Shown one piece after another: positions 31,187 to 41,472 of a stretch of 64,000 nt of DNA (its first letter is position 1; each line of letters begins with the position of its first letter). Position numbers and translations under genes: made by a program. The notes below the pieces were generated by a model, which was given only the letters and a program-made list of their open reading frames with translations, had not been told where the DNA came from and ran no database searches. Origin of the DNA: Actinernus sp. WN-2022 (Eukaryota > Cnidaria > Anthozoa > Actiniaria > Actinernidae); assembly GCA_030867875.1 (NCBI GenBank), contig JAOWCC010000577.1:82255740-82319739 (forward strand), given 5' to 3'.

Positions 31187-33844
31187 GGCCTCGCGCACGA
31201 TGTTGGTGATCACCTTTTCACATTTTACAGTCTAACGCTAGATTTAGTGTCATAATTTCACTGTGCTTTAATGAAGAAACTTAATTTTTCACAGGAAGAT
31301 GATGTAGTTCGTGTGCACCAAGAGGAGTGAAAATCGTTTTCTGAAGTTTCGAAACGATTTTTAAAATAACTTTTTTTCTAACGCATACCACTTAATTTTA
31401 GCTGTTTTTGACCTATTTTTCATCCCGATAGAAAAACTTCGAAGTAACTCACCTTCGAAACGAGCCCCAACATCCGGCAAAAGGTTATACATTTGTGATG
31501 CACATTAACTATAGTTTCATTTGCACTTCGTGTTTTTTTGTGGTTTGTTGATGGTTTTACATACACAATCCATTTTATAGCGTTAGACTACCATTTTAAA
31601 TGCACAAAATTGCCAGATTCGCGTATCGTGCCAAAGGGGCTCGATGTTCGGATCGAGCATCGAGGCACGATTATCGAGCCTTCAAAGTTCTAGATCGAGC
31701 CTTTTACGTTAGGCTCGATGAGGGCACCATTAGGGCACTATAAAGGCACGATAATATTCAGGCAATGGCTCGATGAAGGCACGAACCAAAGCTCGATGAA
31801 GGCACGATGCTAGACTCATAACATTTTGCATAATCATGTCACTACATACCCTGGGTTCCAGAGTTTAAATGTTTTGCCTTTTGTTGGTAAATTCGGTGAG
31901 CGCGCGGAAGGCAAAACAATTTGTTTTGCCTTCCGTGCGCTCACTGAATTTACCGACAAAAGGCAAAACATTTAACCTCTGGAATCCAGGGTAGTCACTA
32001 CACTGAGTTCATTGCACATACCAACTCGACTTGACTTAATTTAAGCTATGATTTTCAGGCGAGACTACAAGAATGGATTTTCTAAAGTGAGAGAAATACC
32101 GAAAAACACCCAAAATGCATAATAAACTCAAGTTGAAGCAGTCTGAGGTTTTAAACTGCGAGCCAACTATTAAAAACTGAAGCTTCGAGTATATAGTTTC
32201 GAAGAAAGAATTGTTGCTCAGATTGACCATACATGCACATCTATCAGCCAAGGAATTAGTTCCTATTTTCATTTCTTTCTTATGTACAAATATATAGTTT
32301 CTTCATTTTGGATGCACCATTTGACAAGAATACTTGAGAAATTGTTGATGAAATATGGCAAAGATTCGAGTGGTGCAATGTATTGTTTTTAAGAGAGATT
32401 TAGGGAATCAGTCCACTCTGTGTAACCGAAATCAGTTTCTAGAATAATCGGTTTTTTCAACTGATCCACTTGATCTTTACAATCCTATATCAGGACATTG
32501 AAATGGTATAATAAATTATCCCTTTATTATATGGGGATTGGCAGCTCCGTGGGCAGGCAAGACTCCAAGAGGACTCTGAATGCTGCAATCTGAATGGTTG
32601 CTCAGCGGGCAAAATTTTTCATCTTGACCGCTCAAGATTTTCCTAATTCCTTCACCACCATTCGTAAACAAATGGCGATAAAACCCATACATTTTGAAAG
32701 AAACTAAACAACTTGTCACATGAAGGCAAAAATTCAGCTAAAATTCAACTTTATAGAGCAAACTAAAGAAGCTTTCCGACTCTCGCAAGTTCGATGAAAA
32801 TGACTGCAGCAAAAACGAATGAATTGAACGTTAGAAGCTGGATTAGTGGATAAATAACTTTTTACATGTAGCTGTCAAATTAAATACACAAAAGCTGAAA
32901 TTGCTGTACATGAAGACTTCCAAAAACACAATGAAAAGTTCAGCTACCTCAACGCTTCTAAAATCGCAGTACAAAGAAATTATTCCGGCAACGTAACACG
33001 CGTAAACTTAAACTTATAATTAGCACACGGTTTCATCAAAGAAATCAGATTGTTTTATTACATATGGGTTGAGAAATTCAGCATTCACATTTGGTAACTG
33101 GCATATAAGATGAGAGTATTTACTAGTTAGTACTTACAAGTTTGTTTGTATTCTTCTACAGCTCGTTTTGTCAAGTTTATCAGTGTGCTTATCGTATCGC
33201 CACTCAACTCTAGTCTCTAGTGATTTCAACGTGCCTGTTTTCAACTTTCAAATCTTCCGCAAATATGCACATGTTTGTCTCCAGATAATGCAATTCGGGT
33301 TCTTGGTAAAGTTGTCATTGAAACTCAGTGCATCTGAAGTGAAGTACAGGTCAGTTTTCATTCATAAAAAAACATTTTTGATGTTGAAAAAAAAACTTTG
33401 TGAACACCACGAGTTCAACTTCAAATAAAACTCGTCGGAGTTTACCGCGAATTGGGTTCCTGGCCGGCGCGTCAAAAAGTGTTTTTAGCACTATGTTCGC
33501 CATAGAATAAAAACCTTATTGACCAAGCTTTTCCAAATTCCATAAAACCCATAAATTTTGAAATAAACTAAACAACTTGCAGAAAAAACGAATGAATTGA
33601 TGCCAGGCTCGATGTAGGTACGATCCGAGGCTCGATGCAGGCACGATGCCAGGCTCGATGCCAGGCTCGATGCCAGGCTCGATGAGGGCACGATCCAAAG
33701 TCATTCAAGGCACGATCTAGGCTCCATGAAGGCACGATAGATGCACGATGAAAGGAATGCAGGCTCGATATTCGAGCATCGTGCATCAGCCATCGTGCTG
33801 ATGTTTTTGTTACGCGAGTGATCACGAACACCGTGCGCGAGGCC
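31187..33844. mobile_element. 2.66-kb non-autonomous DNA transposon in the polymerase gene
   Basis: Its 27-bp ends (GGCCTCGCGCACGATGTTGG... at 31187-31213 and 33818-33844) are inverted with two mismatches, flanked by TAAA on both sides (31183-31186, 33845-33848). Next to each end lies a cluster of short units with cores GGCTCGATG and GGCACGATG (31630-31810, 33600-33790), in both orientations. The interior has no transposase frame. The 4-bp duplication and subterminal repeats do not fix a superfamily. Removal of element plus one TAAA restores the polymerase frame exactly. Confidence 0.88.
31849..31991. mobile_element. Palindromic MITE at TA (nested)
   Basis: A 143-bp near-perfect hairpin begins CCCTGGGTTCCAGAG and ends CTCTGGAATCCAGGG, flanked by TA (31847-31848, 31992-31993), as for Tc1/mariner-type MITEs. 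It is nested inside the 2.66-kb transposon. Confidence 0.88.
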
Positions 33845-34468
33845 TAAACCCATCATCTTTTCGGTACTTTGACATCCTCTGGGGGTCTTTTGCAACTGGA
33901 AACATTGCTGCGCGAAGTGTCCAACGGAAGCAATGGTCGTCGTTGTTTTTCACATTGATCACCGCTTTCTTATTCGCGATTTCCGTAGGTAGTGGTAAAT
34001 ATGAACCTCCACGTAGTGGTTGATATCGGGCGATGTTTAACCATAGAATGTTGACTGTATCTATAACCCAGTTTGATCCCCGACTGATCCACTTCTCAAT
34101 TGAGTTATGGATCTTAGAATGTTCTTCTACTATTACCCCACGAATCTCAGAACTGTTGGTCAAAGTTGCTTGTGAACTCCGAAAGGTAATTATCTCATAT
34201 ACTGAACCCTCAGGTTTGTCAAGACGTAGTGTGATGTTCAAAGCTAGCTGAAACTAAATACTACGGAGGTCTAGTATCTCTTCCTCTAGCTTTTCGGTAG
34301 TCTGCCTCCGCACACCGGTAAGGAAAGCTGCTGGGTCTGCTCCTAGAGGATTACCATCTGGAATGTCCATCTTCCATCCACGTAAATAATCCCCAATAGC
34401 CCTGGTGCTCGGACGAAGTTGAGTATATGTTCAGCCATCATATGACCCCACGTATATTATAGTGGAGT

Positions 34469-34488
34469 TATTTGTTTAAATGGTATAT
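34469..34488 (-). promoter_or_regulatory. Putative Polinton promoter motif, copy 1
   Basis: The 20-mer TATTTGTTTAAATGGTATAT (+ strand) lies 28 bases upstream of the minus-strand ATG at 34441. An identical 20-mer lies upstream of the zinc-finger gene. Confidence 0.55.
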
Positions 34489-34512
34489 ATAATATTGAGT
34501 AACAGCGCGTAT

Positions 34513-34710
34513 CTAATTTTTGTTAATGATAGGATTGGGGCAGTTATTCTTCTTATGTCTCCACAAAGCAAAGTAGCAGCTTAGCTCTCCTCCACAATTC
34601 TCACATATAAAGCGCTTTGGAGTCCTAACACATGGGGTCTTGCGATTCTCTCGGTGGCGTTTCAGATTCCAACTCCTCTGAAACACTCTCCCACACTTTT
34701 CACACTCCAT
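34513..34710 (-). CDS. Small two-finger C2H2-like zinc protein of the Polinton
   Basis: 65 residues from ATG 34710. The first finger is C3-x2-C6 ... H19 with C27 or a nearby residue as fourth ligand (WNLKRHRENRKTPC). The second is C36-x2-C39 ... H52 and C57 (FALWRHKKNNC). Both finger helices carry the RH pattern typical of DNA-binding C2H2/C2HC fingers. The frame is intact and starts 33 bases after a repeated promoter-like motif. It is the gene nearest the right terminal repeat. A regulatory or terminus-binding role is possible, but only inferred. Confidence 0.65.
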   Translation of the reverse strand: MECEKCGRVFQRSWNLKRHRENRKTPCVRTPKRFICENCGGELSCYFALWRHKKNNCPNPIINKN

Positions 34711-34742
34711 CTCCTAGGGTGGCACTATATCTTAAGTATAGC

Positions 34743-34762
34743 TATTTGTTTAAATGGTATAT
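34743..34762 (-). promoter_or_regulatory. Putative Polinton promoter motif, copy 2
   Basis: Identical to 34469-34488 over 20 bases and 33 bases upstream of the zinc-finger ATG at 34710. The surrounding bases are less similar, so this is a conserved motif or a short duplication. Confidence 0.55.
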
Positions 34763-34777
34763 CATGTGGAGTAAAAG

Positions 34778-34962
34778 AGGGTGTCAAAATGTAATAAAAC
34801 GGAGGTCCGACGTATTTGTGATCAAATTACAACACCTATGGTATAACAAGATCCATCCGATGCAGTGGGGGAGGGGGTCATACAACGGATGCGCAAAACC
34901 CTCACATGTTTTGCTAATGCATCGTAAAAAAGTGCGCCAGTCCCGGCACTTTACATACTACT
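34778..34962 (-). repeat. Polinton right terminal inverted repeat
   Basis: About 185 bases, the reverse complement of 14299-14484, ending ...CTTTACATACTACT. The TATTT target copy follows at 34963-34967. Confidence 0.95.
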
Positions 34963-35108
34963 TATTTCAAACACGAATTGTAGTGTTTCATCAGGGGATC
35001 CAAATATTGAGAAAACAATTGAAACCCAAGAGTCGTAGCCACGAGGGTTTCATTGTTTTCGAAATATTTGAATCCCCTGATGAAACACAAACAATGGGTG
35101 TTTGAAAT
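34963..35108. mobile_element. Foldback MITE interrupted by the Polinton
   Basis: The arms pair TTTCAAACAC...GTTTCATCAGGGGAT with ATCCCCTGATGAAAC...GTGTTTGAAAT. The missing first bases (ATTT) lie left of the Polinton at 14295-14298, preceded by TACT, and TACT also follows the right end (35109-35112). The MITE therefore predates the Polinton, which landed in its terminal repeat. Confidence 0.8.
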
Positions 35109-35112
35109 TACT

Positions 35113-36338
35113 TCTCATGCCAATGGCTAAACAAAAAAATTGCATACGCTTCTTTTCAAACATCGTTAGCAAGTATTGTTTAAAGCGTTCTTACTGTTGT
35201 ATATAATTATTCAATAGATGGCTTATTATTCTTATTTGCTAGCAGTAATTTCAACTAGCGTAACAGTAGTGGTGGTGACGAGTTAGTTTAAGCAGTTGGA
35301 AGGATCGAGGTTCGAACTCCAGTGGAGGCACACTTTTCTTTCTATGTCATTTCTTTACTTCTTCACTCCTTACTTGCAGTTTATCAGTATGTAAGTAGTT
35401 AGTGGTTCTCATCAATATGATGATTAAGAACAGTTTCACCACTAGGGATGAAAATCAGGGATTTTCAACAGGTAATTGTATTAATGAGTTTGAGAACATC
35501 GATTCAACATTCCAAAACTAGAAATGTTTCAACATCTGTTCAATATTCTAATTAACTGCTATCGTTCTCGGAATGTCAAACGGTTTCAACATCTGTTTCA
35601 ACAAATGACTTGTACCGATGTTGAAGAGATGTTGAGGTTTTACAGTGCCGATTTCCGATAACATTGTGATTTATCAAACTTTCCAAGCTTCATTTATTGT
35701 TGCTTTTCTATCACCATGTAAACGTGAATGAAATCTAGCCCATGATCCTCTGGTCACTTGCGCACCTCAGCTTCGTAGCGTTTAAACAATTCGTCAACAA
35801 TGCGAGTCTTCTCTTCACTTGTTCGAGAGTGAGACAGTGCTGAGGTAGGAAACCAAAAAATTGCGAAATTTAAAAATAGTTCTAAACAAAGAATCCCAGA
35901 CTTCCTAAGGAAAGGAATCGCTCACTCATTCTGATTGGCTAAAAATACATAGATTAGCAGTGGTTTTAAAATTTGACAGCAATTGAGCGACGATGTTTAG
36001 TGTAGTGGTTGCGACGTTTGCCTTACGAGTAGTAAGAGCGGGGTTCGGATTCTAGAGAACCCTAGCTCTAGGTGGGCAACATCTTGTTTACTGACTGGTT
36101 AGCGTTTTTTTATGGTTTAGGGTAGAGTTTTGGTTAGTTATATTGTCATTTCATGAATTAATTAAGAGAGCGATTCCTCTCCTTAGGAGGTCGTCTTATT
36201 TTCTACCTCCAATCGATTGTCAATCTTTCTGTTTTTTTTTTTAAGTTGTTTGCCGTCCAGTAAAGCCTTTCCCATGGGATCACGAGCTCACTAGTCCAAT
36301 TCATAGTTCTTAAAAGGTAACCAGGCATCACTGCCTCG
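35113..36338. other. Intergenic, with a tRNA-derived repeat
   Basis: No gene was recognised. At about 35275-35330 a GGTTCGAACTCC box occurs without a complete tRNA fold. The tRNA-Val-like repeat at 35998-36070 is listed separately. The sequence after 36071 is AT-rich with a poly-T run near 36230. Confidence 0.5.
35998..36070 (+). repeat. tRNA-Val-derived SINE head
   Basis: An A-box (TAGTGTAGTGG) and a B-box (GGTTCGGATTC, at 36042) lie at tRNA-like spacing, with a GTTTGCCTTAC anticodon-arm segment as in valine tRNAs. The acceptor stem does not pair, so this is a SINE or tRNA pseudogene, not a working tRNA. Confidence 0.6.
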
Positions 36339-36513
36339 CATGGAGGATGGAGTTGACCCTGTACTGATACAAACCCTATTTCTACGAATATGAATAGATT
36401 TTGATTATCATGCTAACTAGATACAAGCCATGGAGGCTGGAGTTGACACTTACTGATACAAACCCTCTTTCTATGAATATGAATAGATTTTGATTATCAT
36501 GCTAACTAGATAT
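36339..36513. repeat. Tandem duplication of about 88 bp
   Basis: Two adjacent units beginning CATGGAGG and ending CTAACTAGATA(C/T)AAGC (36339-36426, 36427-36513) differ at only a few positions. They lie just downstream of the last exon of the methyltransferase gene. Confidence 0.85.
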
Positions 36514-36664
36514 AAGCTTCTAACTTATCTGTCTCAACTCCAGCCCTGATATCACCAAAGGCTTGGCTACCTTTCAAAATGGCGGTCAAGCACTACCAAT
36601 TGGCCTACTGATGTGATATATCAGCACGTGACTGTTTCCTGCAAAAGGCCTATTGAACGTAATA

Positions 36665-36888
36665 TCAAGGTTTTCTTGCAATGACTGCATCGAGGAACGT
36701 TCCACCAGTAACTTTTGTTTGCACTTCAACAAATCCGTGTTTCTCGAGTAGCTGTTTGTACTCCAGAGCAGATCTTTCACGAGCTTCTTTCTCATAGTAG
36801 ACCAACATCATCTGACTCATCAGCAAGCCGTTAAGAGGCCCAGTCTTGTCATCAGAGAGGAGGTATTCACCAATCAGAACGGCTCCAC
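36665..36888 (-). CDS. Acetylserotonin O-methyltransferase-like gene, last exon
   Basis: This exon begins after an AG acceptor (36889-36890 on the + strand) and completes a glycine codon with the exon at 48841. It reads G-G-A-V-L-I-G-E-Y-L-L, then DDKTGPLNGLL, a helical region with EYKQLLEKHGF and TGGTFLDAVIARKP, ending TGA at 36665-36667. This is the C-terminal third of plant-type/ASMT-like SAM-dependent O-methyltransferases, with the catalytic-region glutamate and the closing strand. Phase, order and family content all fit the two upstream exons, so the assignment as one gene is strong despite a 12-kb intron. Confidence 0.88.
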
Positions 36889-37327
36889 CTCAAATTAAAC
36901 AATACTTTTATTACCAATTATTATATGACACATTCGCCAGCAATGATTGGTTGTTTTGTGGTCCACTACACCCCGTACAGACCACTGACCAACTTGAAGT
37001 AAATAAAACTCTACGCGCGCCGCTATCGTGAATTCGCACTTACTTCTCAGCCAATCAGAATCAAGATTGTGAATAAGATGAATAATAACAGCGAGTATTA
37101 TTGATTTGATCACAATCTCGATTGTGATTGGTTGACAGTTACGTGCAAATTCACGAAAGAGAGGGTATTATCTGTTGGCTGCGCGCACAGGAGTCTTCTC
37201 CCCTCTTCAACTATCAGCCGTTATAGTCATGGCTCAACTCAAATGTTGGCGCGTGCTCATTGGCCAAAAGCGATCACGTGACGTGATAGTGTTCGCTCTC
37301 CATTGAGCAGTTTCAGGCGTTATTGAC

Positions 37328-37522
37328 TCTTTTTAATATTTATGCAAATATCTAATTCATTACTCGAAAACGAGGCTATCCCCGCATCTTTTTGTCTCCA
37401 ATGCATAGAAGAACACAGCAATGTCCGTCCGCGACGCCATTTTTCTTTTCAGCTAAGAAACGATGCGTGGTTAGCCTCGTTTTCAAGTAGCTAATTGTAT
37501 GCGCATAAATATTAAGAAGAGT
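37328..37522. repeat. Foldback repeat
   Basis: The arms TCTTTTTAATATTTATGCA...CGAAAACGAGGCTA and TAGCCTCGTTTTCAAGTAG...CATAAATATTAAGAAGA are imperfect reverse complements around a centre near 37420. The flanks share CACGTGACGTGATAGT (about 37276 and 37571), so it may be part of a larger element. Confidence 0.65.
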
Positions 37523-37756
37523 GAATAGTTTAACACAAAATTTCCTCCGATAATTCGATGAAATTGATCACGTGACGTGATAGTTGTTATTCGCGGATGC
37601 AAACTATCAGGCGTTATAGTTCACCACAAAATCTTGGCGCCCGCTCATTGCCCAGAGGCAACGAAGTGACGTTCTTGGGCTTATTTTTGTTTTAAGAACA
37701 TCAAATTTCCACGGGCAATTATCAGCCTATAGTTTATTATTAACTTATCTTTATCA

Positions 37757-37980
37757 TCAGGCATATTTTCGATAAACTTAAAGCTTCTAAGATAGTTCCA
37801 ATTTTCAAATGTGATGACGCTAGCATAGTTGCAAATTACAGACCGATTTCTGTTCTTCCAGTCTTTTCTAAGTTTTTTAAACGAGCTGTCTATATTTATT
37901 TTTGATAGATAATAAGATATTATTCAATAACCAATATGGCTTCCGCAAGGGTCATTCCACATCGCATGCTTTGATTCACC
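37757..37980 (+). pseudogene. LINE reverse transcriptase fragment
   Basis: Reads IVPIFKCDDASIVANYRPIS, then VLPVFSKFFK and, after a short break, NNQYGFRKGHSTSHALIHL. These are the NYRPIS and QYGFRxGHST boxes of non-LTR reverse transcriptases. It is truncated at both sides and contains a stop, and is directly followed by the hairpin-headed repeat. Confidence 0.85.
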
Positions 37981-37985
37981 TTGTT

Positions 37986-38226
37986 ACTCGGGCTGCCTGT
38001 GGCAGCACCGAGTCTTAAAATGTAAGCCGTTATTTAAAACAAAATTGTGTTGGGTGTCGCAAAATTTCTGCGCATGCGTTAACGGTCAAGTTCACCACCA
38101 ATCAGATCGCACTGTGCTGGTCACGTAACACTCGCCAGGTTAATTTATTTACACAATTTAATACAGTAAATCAAAATGGTCGACCCGCGAAAGCCTTCCA
38201 ACAGGCTTAGGATATTTCATATGGCG
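37986..38226 (+). repeat. Hairpin-headed interspersed repeat, copy 2
   Basis: Starts with the stem-loop ACTCGGGCTGCCTGTGGCAG...CCGAGT and shares its internal blocks with 11060-11407 and 50559-50855. Confidence 0.8.
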
Positions 38227-39045
38227 CTCTTGTTGACCATAAAAATACATGAACAACCAGGAGCCGTAATACATTCGAACAGCGCTGTCTGGACAGATCC
38301 AATGTACATTTAGTAACGTAAGCGAAATACAATATCCAAACACGTTTGGATATCAACGGGTATTGAATTATAATCAAAGGTTAGATTTCGTCAGGCGCGC
38401 TCAGATAAGAAAGTTCAAAGCTCTCAGACTAGGCGAGGCAAGGAAATATCAATTTCGATGAGTCATTGTCAGAAATCTATTCCACCGTGGGCAATTATGC
38501 AATACAACCTAAATTTGGGTCAGGTCATGTACAGCTAAGGCATGTTTTACCACAGAATAACCAGAGTCTTTCTACTGGATTGAGAGCTCGAGACATTATA
38601 CATGTCTGCTAATATGGGGAAAACTGAAACAACAAATGAACTTTGACGGCAGAAACCCTCTTTGAGCCAAGCGGAATATTTACATGTTCCGCTAAGATTT
38701 TTACAAATCTTAGTTAAACAGATGTTTTCAGTGTATGCCAACTGAAATGCTGTGCTCGCTTTCTGGTTACGGCTCAGTGGGGCAACTACATGAACAAGAA
38801 GCATGAACTGCCAGCAAAGAGAGAGGAAAATGTACTTGAAATGCACAGCGCTAGCTGAAGTAGGGAATATATATAATATCTGAGACGTTAAATTACGTTA
38901 CTGTGAAGAGGATCAAAATTCAAGTTTTGTAGCTTGAGGCTGTCTTCTGCCGTGACTCGTGAGAGAAATTGGAAAAGATCTAGCTGTTTCATTCAGACAC
39001 TGGCAAATTTATTGAAAGCTACGGGCTTACTTTATGAGATTATTA

Positions 39046-39686
39046 TTCATTGTGGAATGAAAGGAAACAGGTTAGCTGAAAGTTAAGTTCGAGGTAGGCT
39101 TCGAGTTTCATTCCGATTCAATGCATATGTGCACGAAGGTGGGATGCTGTCAACAACACTACCAAAAGATCCAAAACGAAAGATTCAGTTACGTAAGTAC
39201 TGTAAGTAAACTCCTTTTGATTTGAATAAATTTCCTCTCAGTTTGTCTGTTAATGTATTTTTTCTTCTAATTATCGCTTTATTTAACATCTCTGTGATTT
39301 AGAGTATGCGTACCTCAGAATAAATTATTTGAAAGGTCAATTGAACTCTTGTGTCGATAAGCGCAAATGTTTTTGTAAAACAGTCTGTGAATTTGAGAAG
39401 CGGGCTTAGAATAGCTTTCTCATTAGGAATTACAATTTTTTTCTTGCTATGAAATTTATGTTTCATTTCACATTTATTCATACAGTTTTAGCCGGACATT
39501 TCCCCGAGTTTTTGATCTATTTTCAATCAAATTCAAAGTCTGAATATGTCATTGTATTGCAGTTATACATTTGAATTGCCAGTATTCTGTTGTTCAAATC
39601 CTGCGTTATCATAGTCATGTCATAAAAGCAATTAATAGACCAGACGTTTTTATGACGTTCTCACTGGCGAATTAAAGCACGACTTG
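39046..39686 (+). repeat. 641-bp repeat, copy A
   Basis: Nearly identical along its length to 43477-44117 (also 641 bp), from TTCATTGTGGAATG to AAAGCACGACTTG. A more diverged partial copy lies at about 40538-40950. No coding frame is shared. Confidence 0.9.
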
Positions 39687-39819
39687 GGATGCTGGGAGCT
39701 CGAAATGCGTCTTCGGCCTATGATTTTCAAGCATTTCTCTCAGCAACTAGTTATCGTCCTAAATTATGACTGATTGTGCGTGTGTTCTAACGGTGATCTG
39801 ACTGTTTGCATACCAATAG

Positions 39820-41240
39820 CGATGTAAACACAGGTAGCCCGAAAATTCAAAGTGAAAACACAGGTGACCCAACACAATGCACAACTGAGACCACACCGCG
39901 GCAAAACGTCACGCGCATGCGTATTTGCTATTTCTTGTCCGCGCGCGGCCGCCCCCAGTTTCCCGCGAAAACTGAAATGAAACAACAGGCACATACCCGT
40001 GATTTTTAAGTTTCTGCTTAAAAGCATCCATTTGTGAACTGTTTTGTCAAAAAATAAGAAAACTACTTAAAAGCTAAGCCTAAGACTTTAACAGGTTGAA
40101 GTTTTCTTAATTTGTCATTCACTGTGAGTTTACTAAGTTATAAAATTATTTACTAAAAAAGTTGAAACCCTCGGTAATTTGTATTTGAAATCGGAGCCTT
40201 CGTTCTTTTGGCCAGCGGAGCATACCGTTTTGCCGCGGTGTGAACTGAGACAAGCTTGGATAACACAGGTAGCCCGGATATATAAAGAGAGGGTACCGCA
40301 CTGGTAACACAGGTAATCCGAAATAACTAAGTGCAACACAGGCAGAACCAACATACAAACATGTGGTGAGGACAGGCAACTCGAAACTGCTAAGACCTAG
40401 AAAACAATTTTTTTTTAATAATATAATTTTTGTTAATTAAATTAATTGATCGACTGTTAAAGCAGGAGGCATGCATATGCGTAACACAACGATACGCACA
40501 ACGTTCGTACAGTGTTTAAAGGCACAACATTCGAAATCGTAAGTAAACTCTTTTTGATTTCAATTCCTCTCAATGTGTCTGTTAATGTACTTTTTGTTCT
40601 AATTATCGCTATATTTAATTTTAAGATCTCTGTGATTTAGAGAACCTGGATAAATAATTTTAAAGGTCAATTAACTAACTGACATTGAATTCCAAACCGT
40701 TTCTGTTCATAAGCTAAAGTGGTTTCGTCTAACAGTCTGTGAGTTTAAGAAGCCGGAAAAAGAATTTCTCATTAGGAATTAGACGTGTTTTATGACTAAG
40801 AAATTGATGTTTTTCAATCACACTCATCATTTATTGACAAGTTTTAGCTGGACATTTTCCAAAGATCAATAGAATTGTGATAAGTCCTTGGATTGAATTT
40901 ATTGCAGTGAATTACAATTGAATTGCCAATATTCTGTTGTTCAAATCCACTGATTGTGCGTGTGTACTAACAGTGATCTGGCTGTGTGCATACTAATAGC
41001 GATGTGAACACAGGTAGCCCGAAAATACCAACAAAGGGTACCTTACTGAAAACACAGGTAACCCGATACCACTGGGCCAAGCTAGGATAACACAGGTAAC
41101 CAGAAAATAAATAGAAGAAACCGCACTGATAACACAGATAACCCGAAATAACTTATCCTGGGTACCCTAGGATATAAGACAGCTAGCCCTGAAATGCAAA
41201 AAGAGATTACCGCACTGATAACTCGAAACACCTGAGACGA
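39820..41240 (+). repeat. Degenerate minisatellite with AACACAGGTARCCCGAAA core
   Basis: About a dozen scattered units of the core occur in two clusters (39825-40390 and 41005-41240), alternating with GGTACCGCACTG-type segments. The second cluster is preceded by the same lead-in as the first (GCGTGTGTNCTAAC), so a larger unit was duplicated. Confidence 0.7.
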
Positions 41241-41472
41241 TAAACAATTATTATTATTATTTTATTATAGTTTTTGTTATTTAAATTATGACGCGTTATG
41301 CACTCGCGTTCTGACTCGTATGGAGGTTTAGATCAGAACATTATAGTATTTGAATCCGAACATTTGTGAACTACTTGTTTTATCCTAGGGTATCCTGGCT
41401 TACTTGAAGTCACGCGTGTTTACTCGTATTCTACTTTTGTTCACTCGTGTAAAACTTTAGATGGAATCGACT

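Larger units (their letters stand above)
28170..34441 (-). pseudogene. polB: Protein-primed-type family B DNA polymerase of the Polinton, multiply broken
   Basis: Read leftwards, the remains start near 34441. The N-terminal domain contains IARYQPLRGGSYLPLP (about 34010-34050) and a stretch up to 33849. The gene resumes at 31182. An exonuclease domain has YADFEAL (ExoI), HNLRGYDSHLL (ExoII) and YLRTDVLLLADVFE (ExoIII). A Cys/His insert (CHTCQKPLVG...RDHCHITGEF) is typical of Polinton polymerases. The palm has DANNLYGWAMSQ (motif A), NNSVFGKTMEN (motif B) and YTDTDSL (motif C). All catalytic residues are present. Breaks: a frame change near 34420, TAG at 34254-34256, the 2,658-bp transposon (31187-33844), a frameshift at about 29380-29400, and a cluster of indels at about 29080-29125. 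Without the insert the gene would be about 1,200 codons. It replicates the element by protein priming in relatives. Confidence 0.92.
14299..34962. mobile_element. Maverick/Polinton (adintovirus-like) element, complete but inactivated
   Basis: A 20,664-bp unit bounded by matching inverted repeats and by a direct TATTT on both sides (14294-14298, 34963-34967). It encodes family B DNA polymerase, DD35E integrase, A32-like packaging ATPase and capsid-type proteins, the defining Polinton set. The ends begin 5'-AG, as in described Polintons. The target duplication is 5 bp rather than the usual 6. Four secondary transposons sit inside (15025-16462, 18484-19177, 23245-23496, 31187-33844). Removing them with one target copy each leaves about 15.6 kb. 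Frameshifts and stops in several genes show the copy cannot replicate by itself. No adenain-like protease was found. Confidence 0.95.

Noticed and set aside
31182..31213. Polymerase start near 31213
   Set aside because: The codons there come from the terminal repeat of the inserted transposon; the real N-terminus continues at 33849-34441.
35275..35335. tRNA-like B-box sequence
   Set aside because: No acceptor or anticodon stem pairs; not a tRNA gene.
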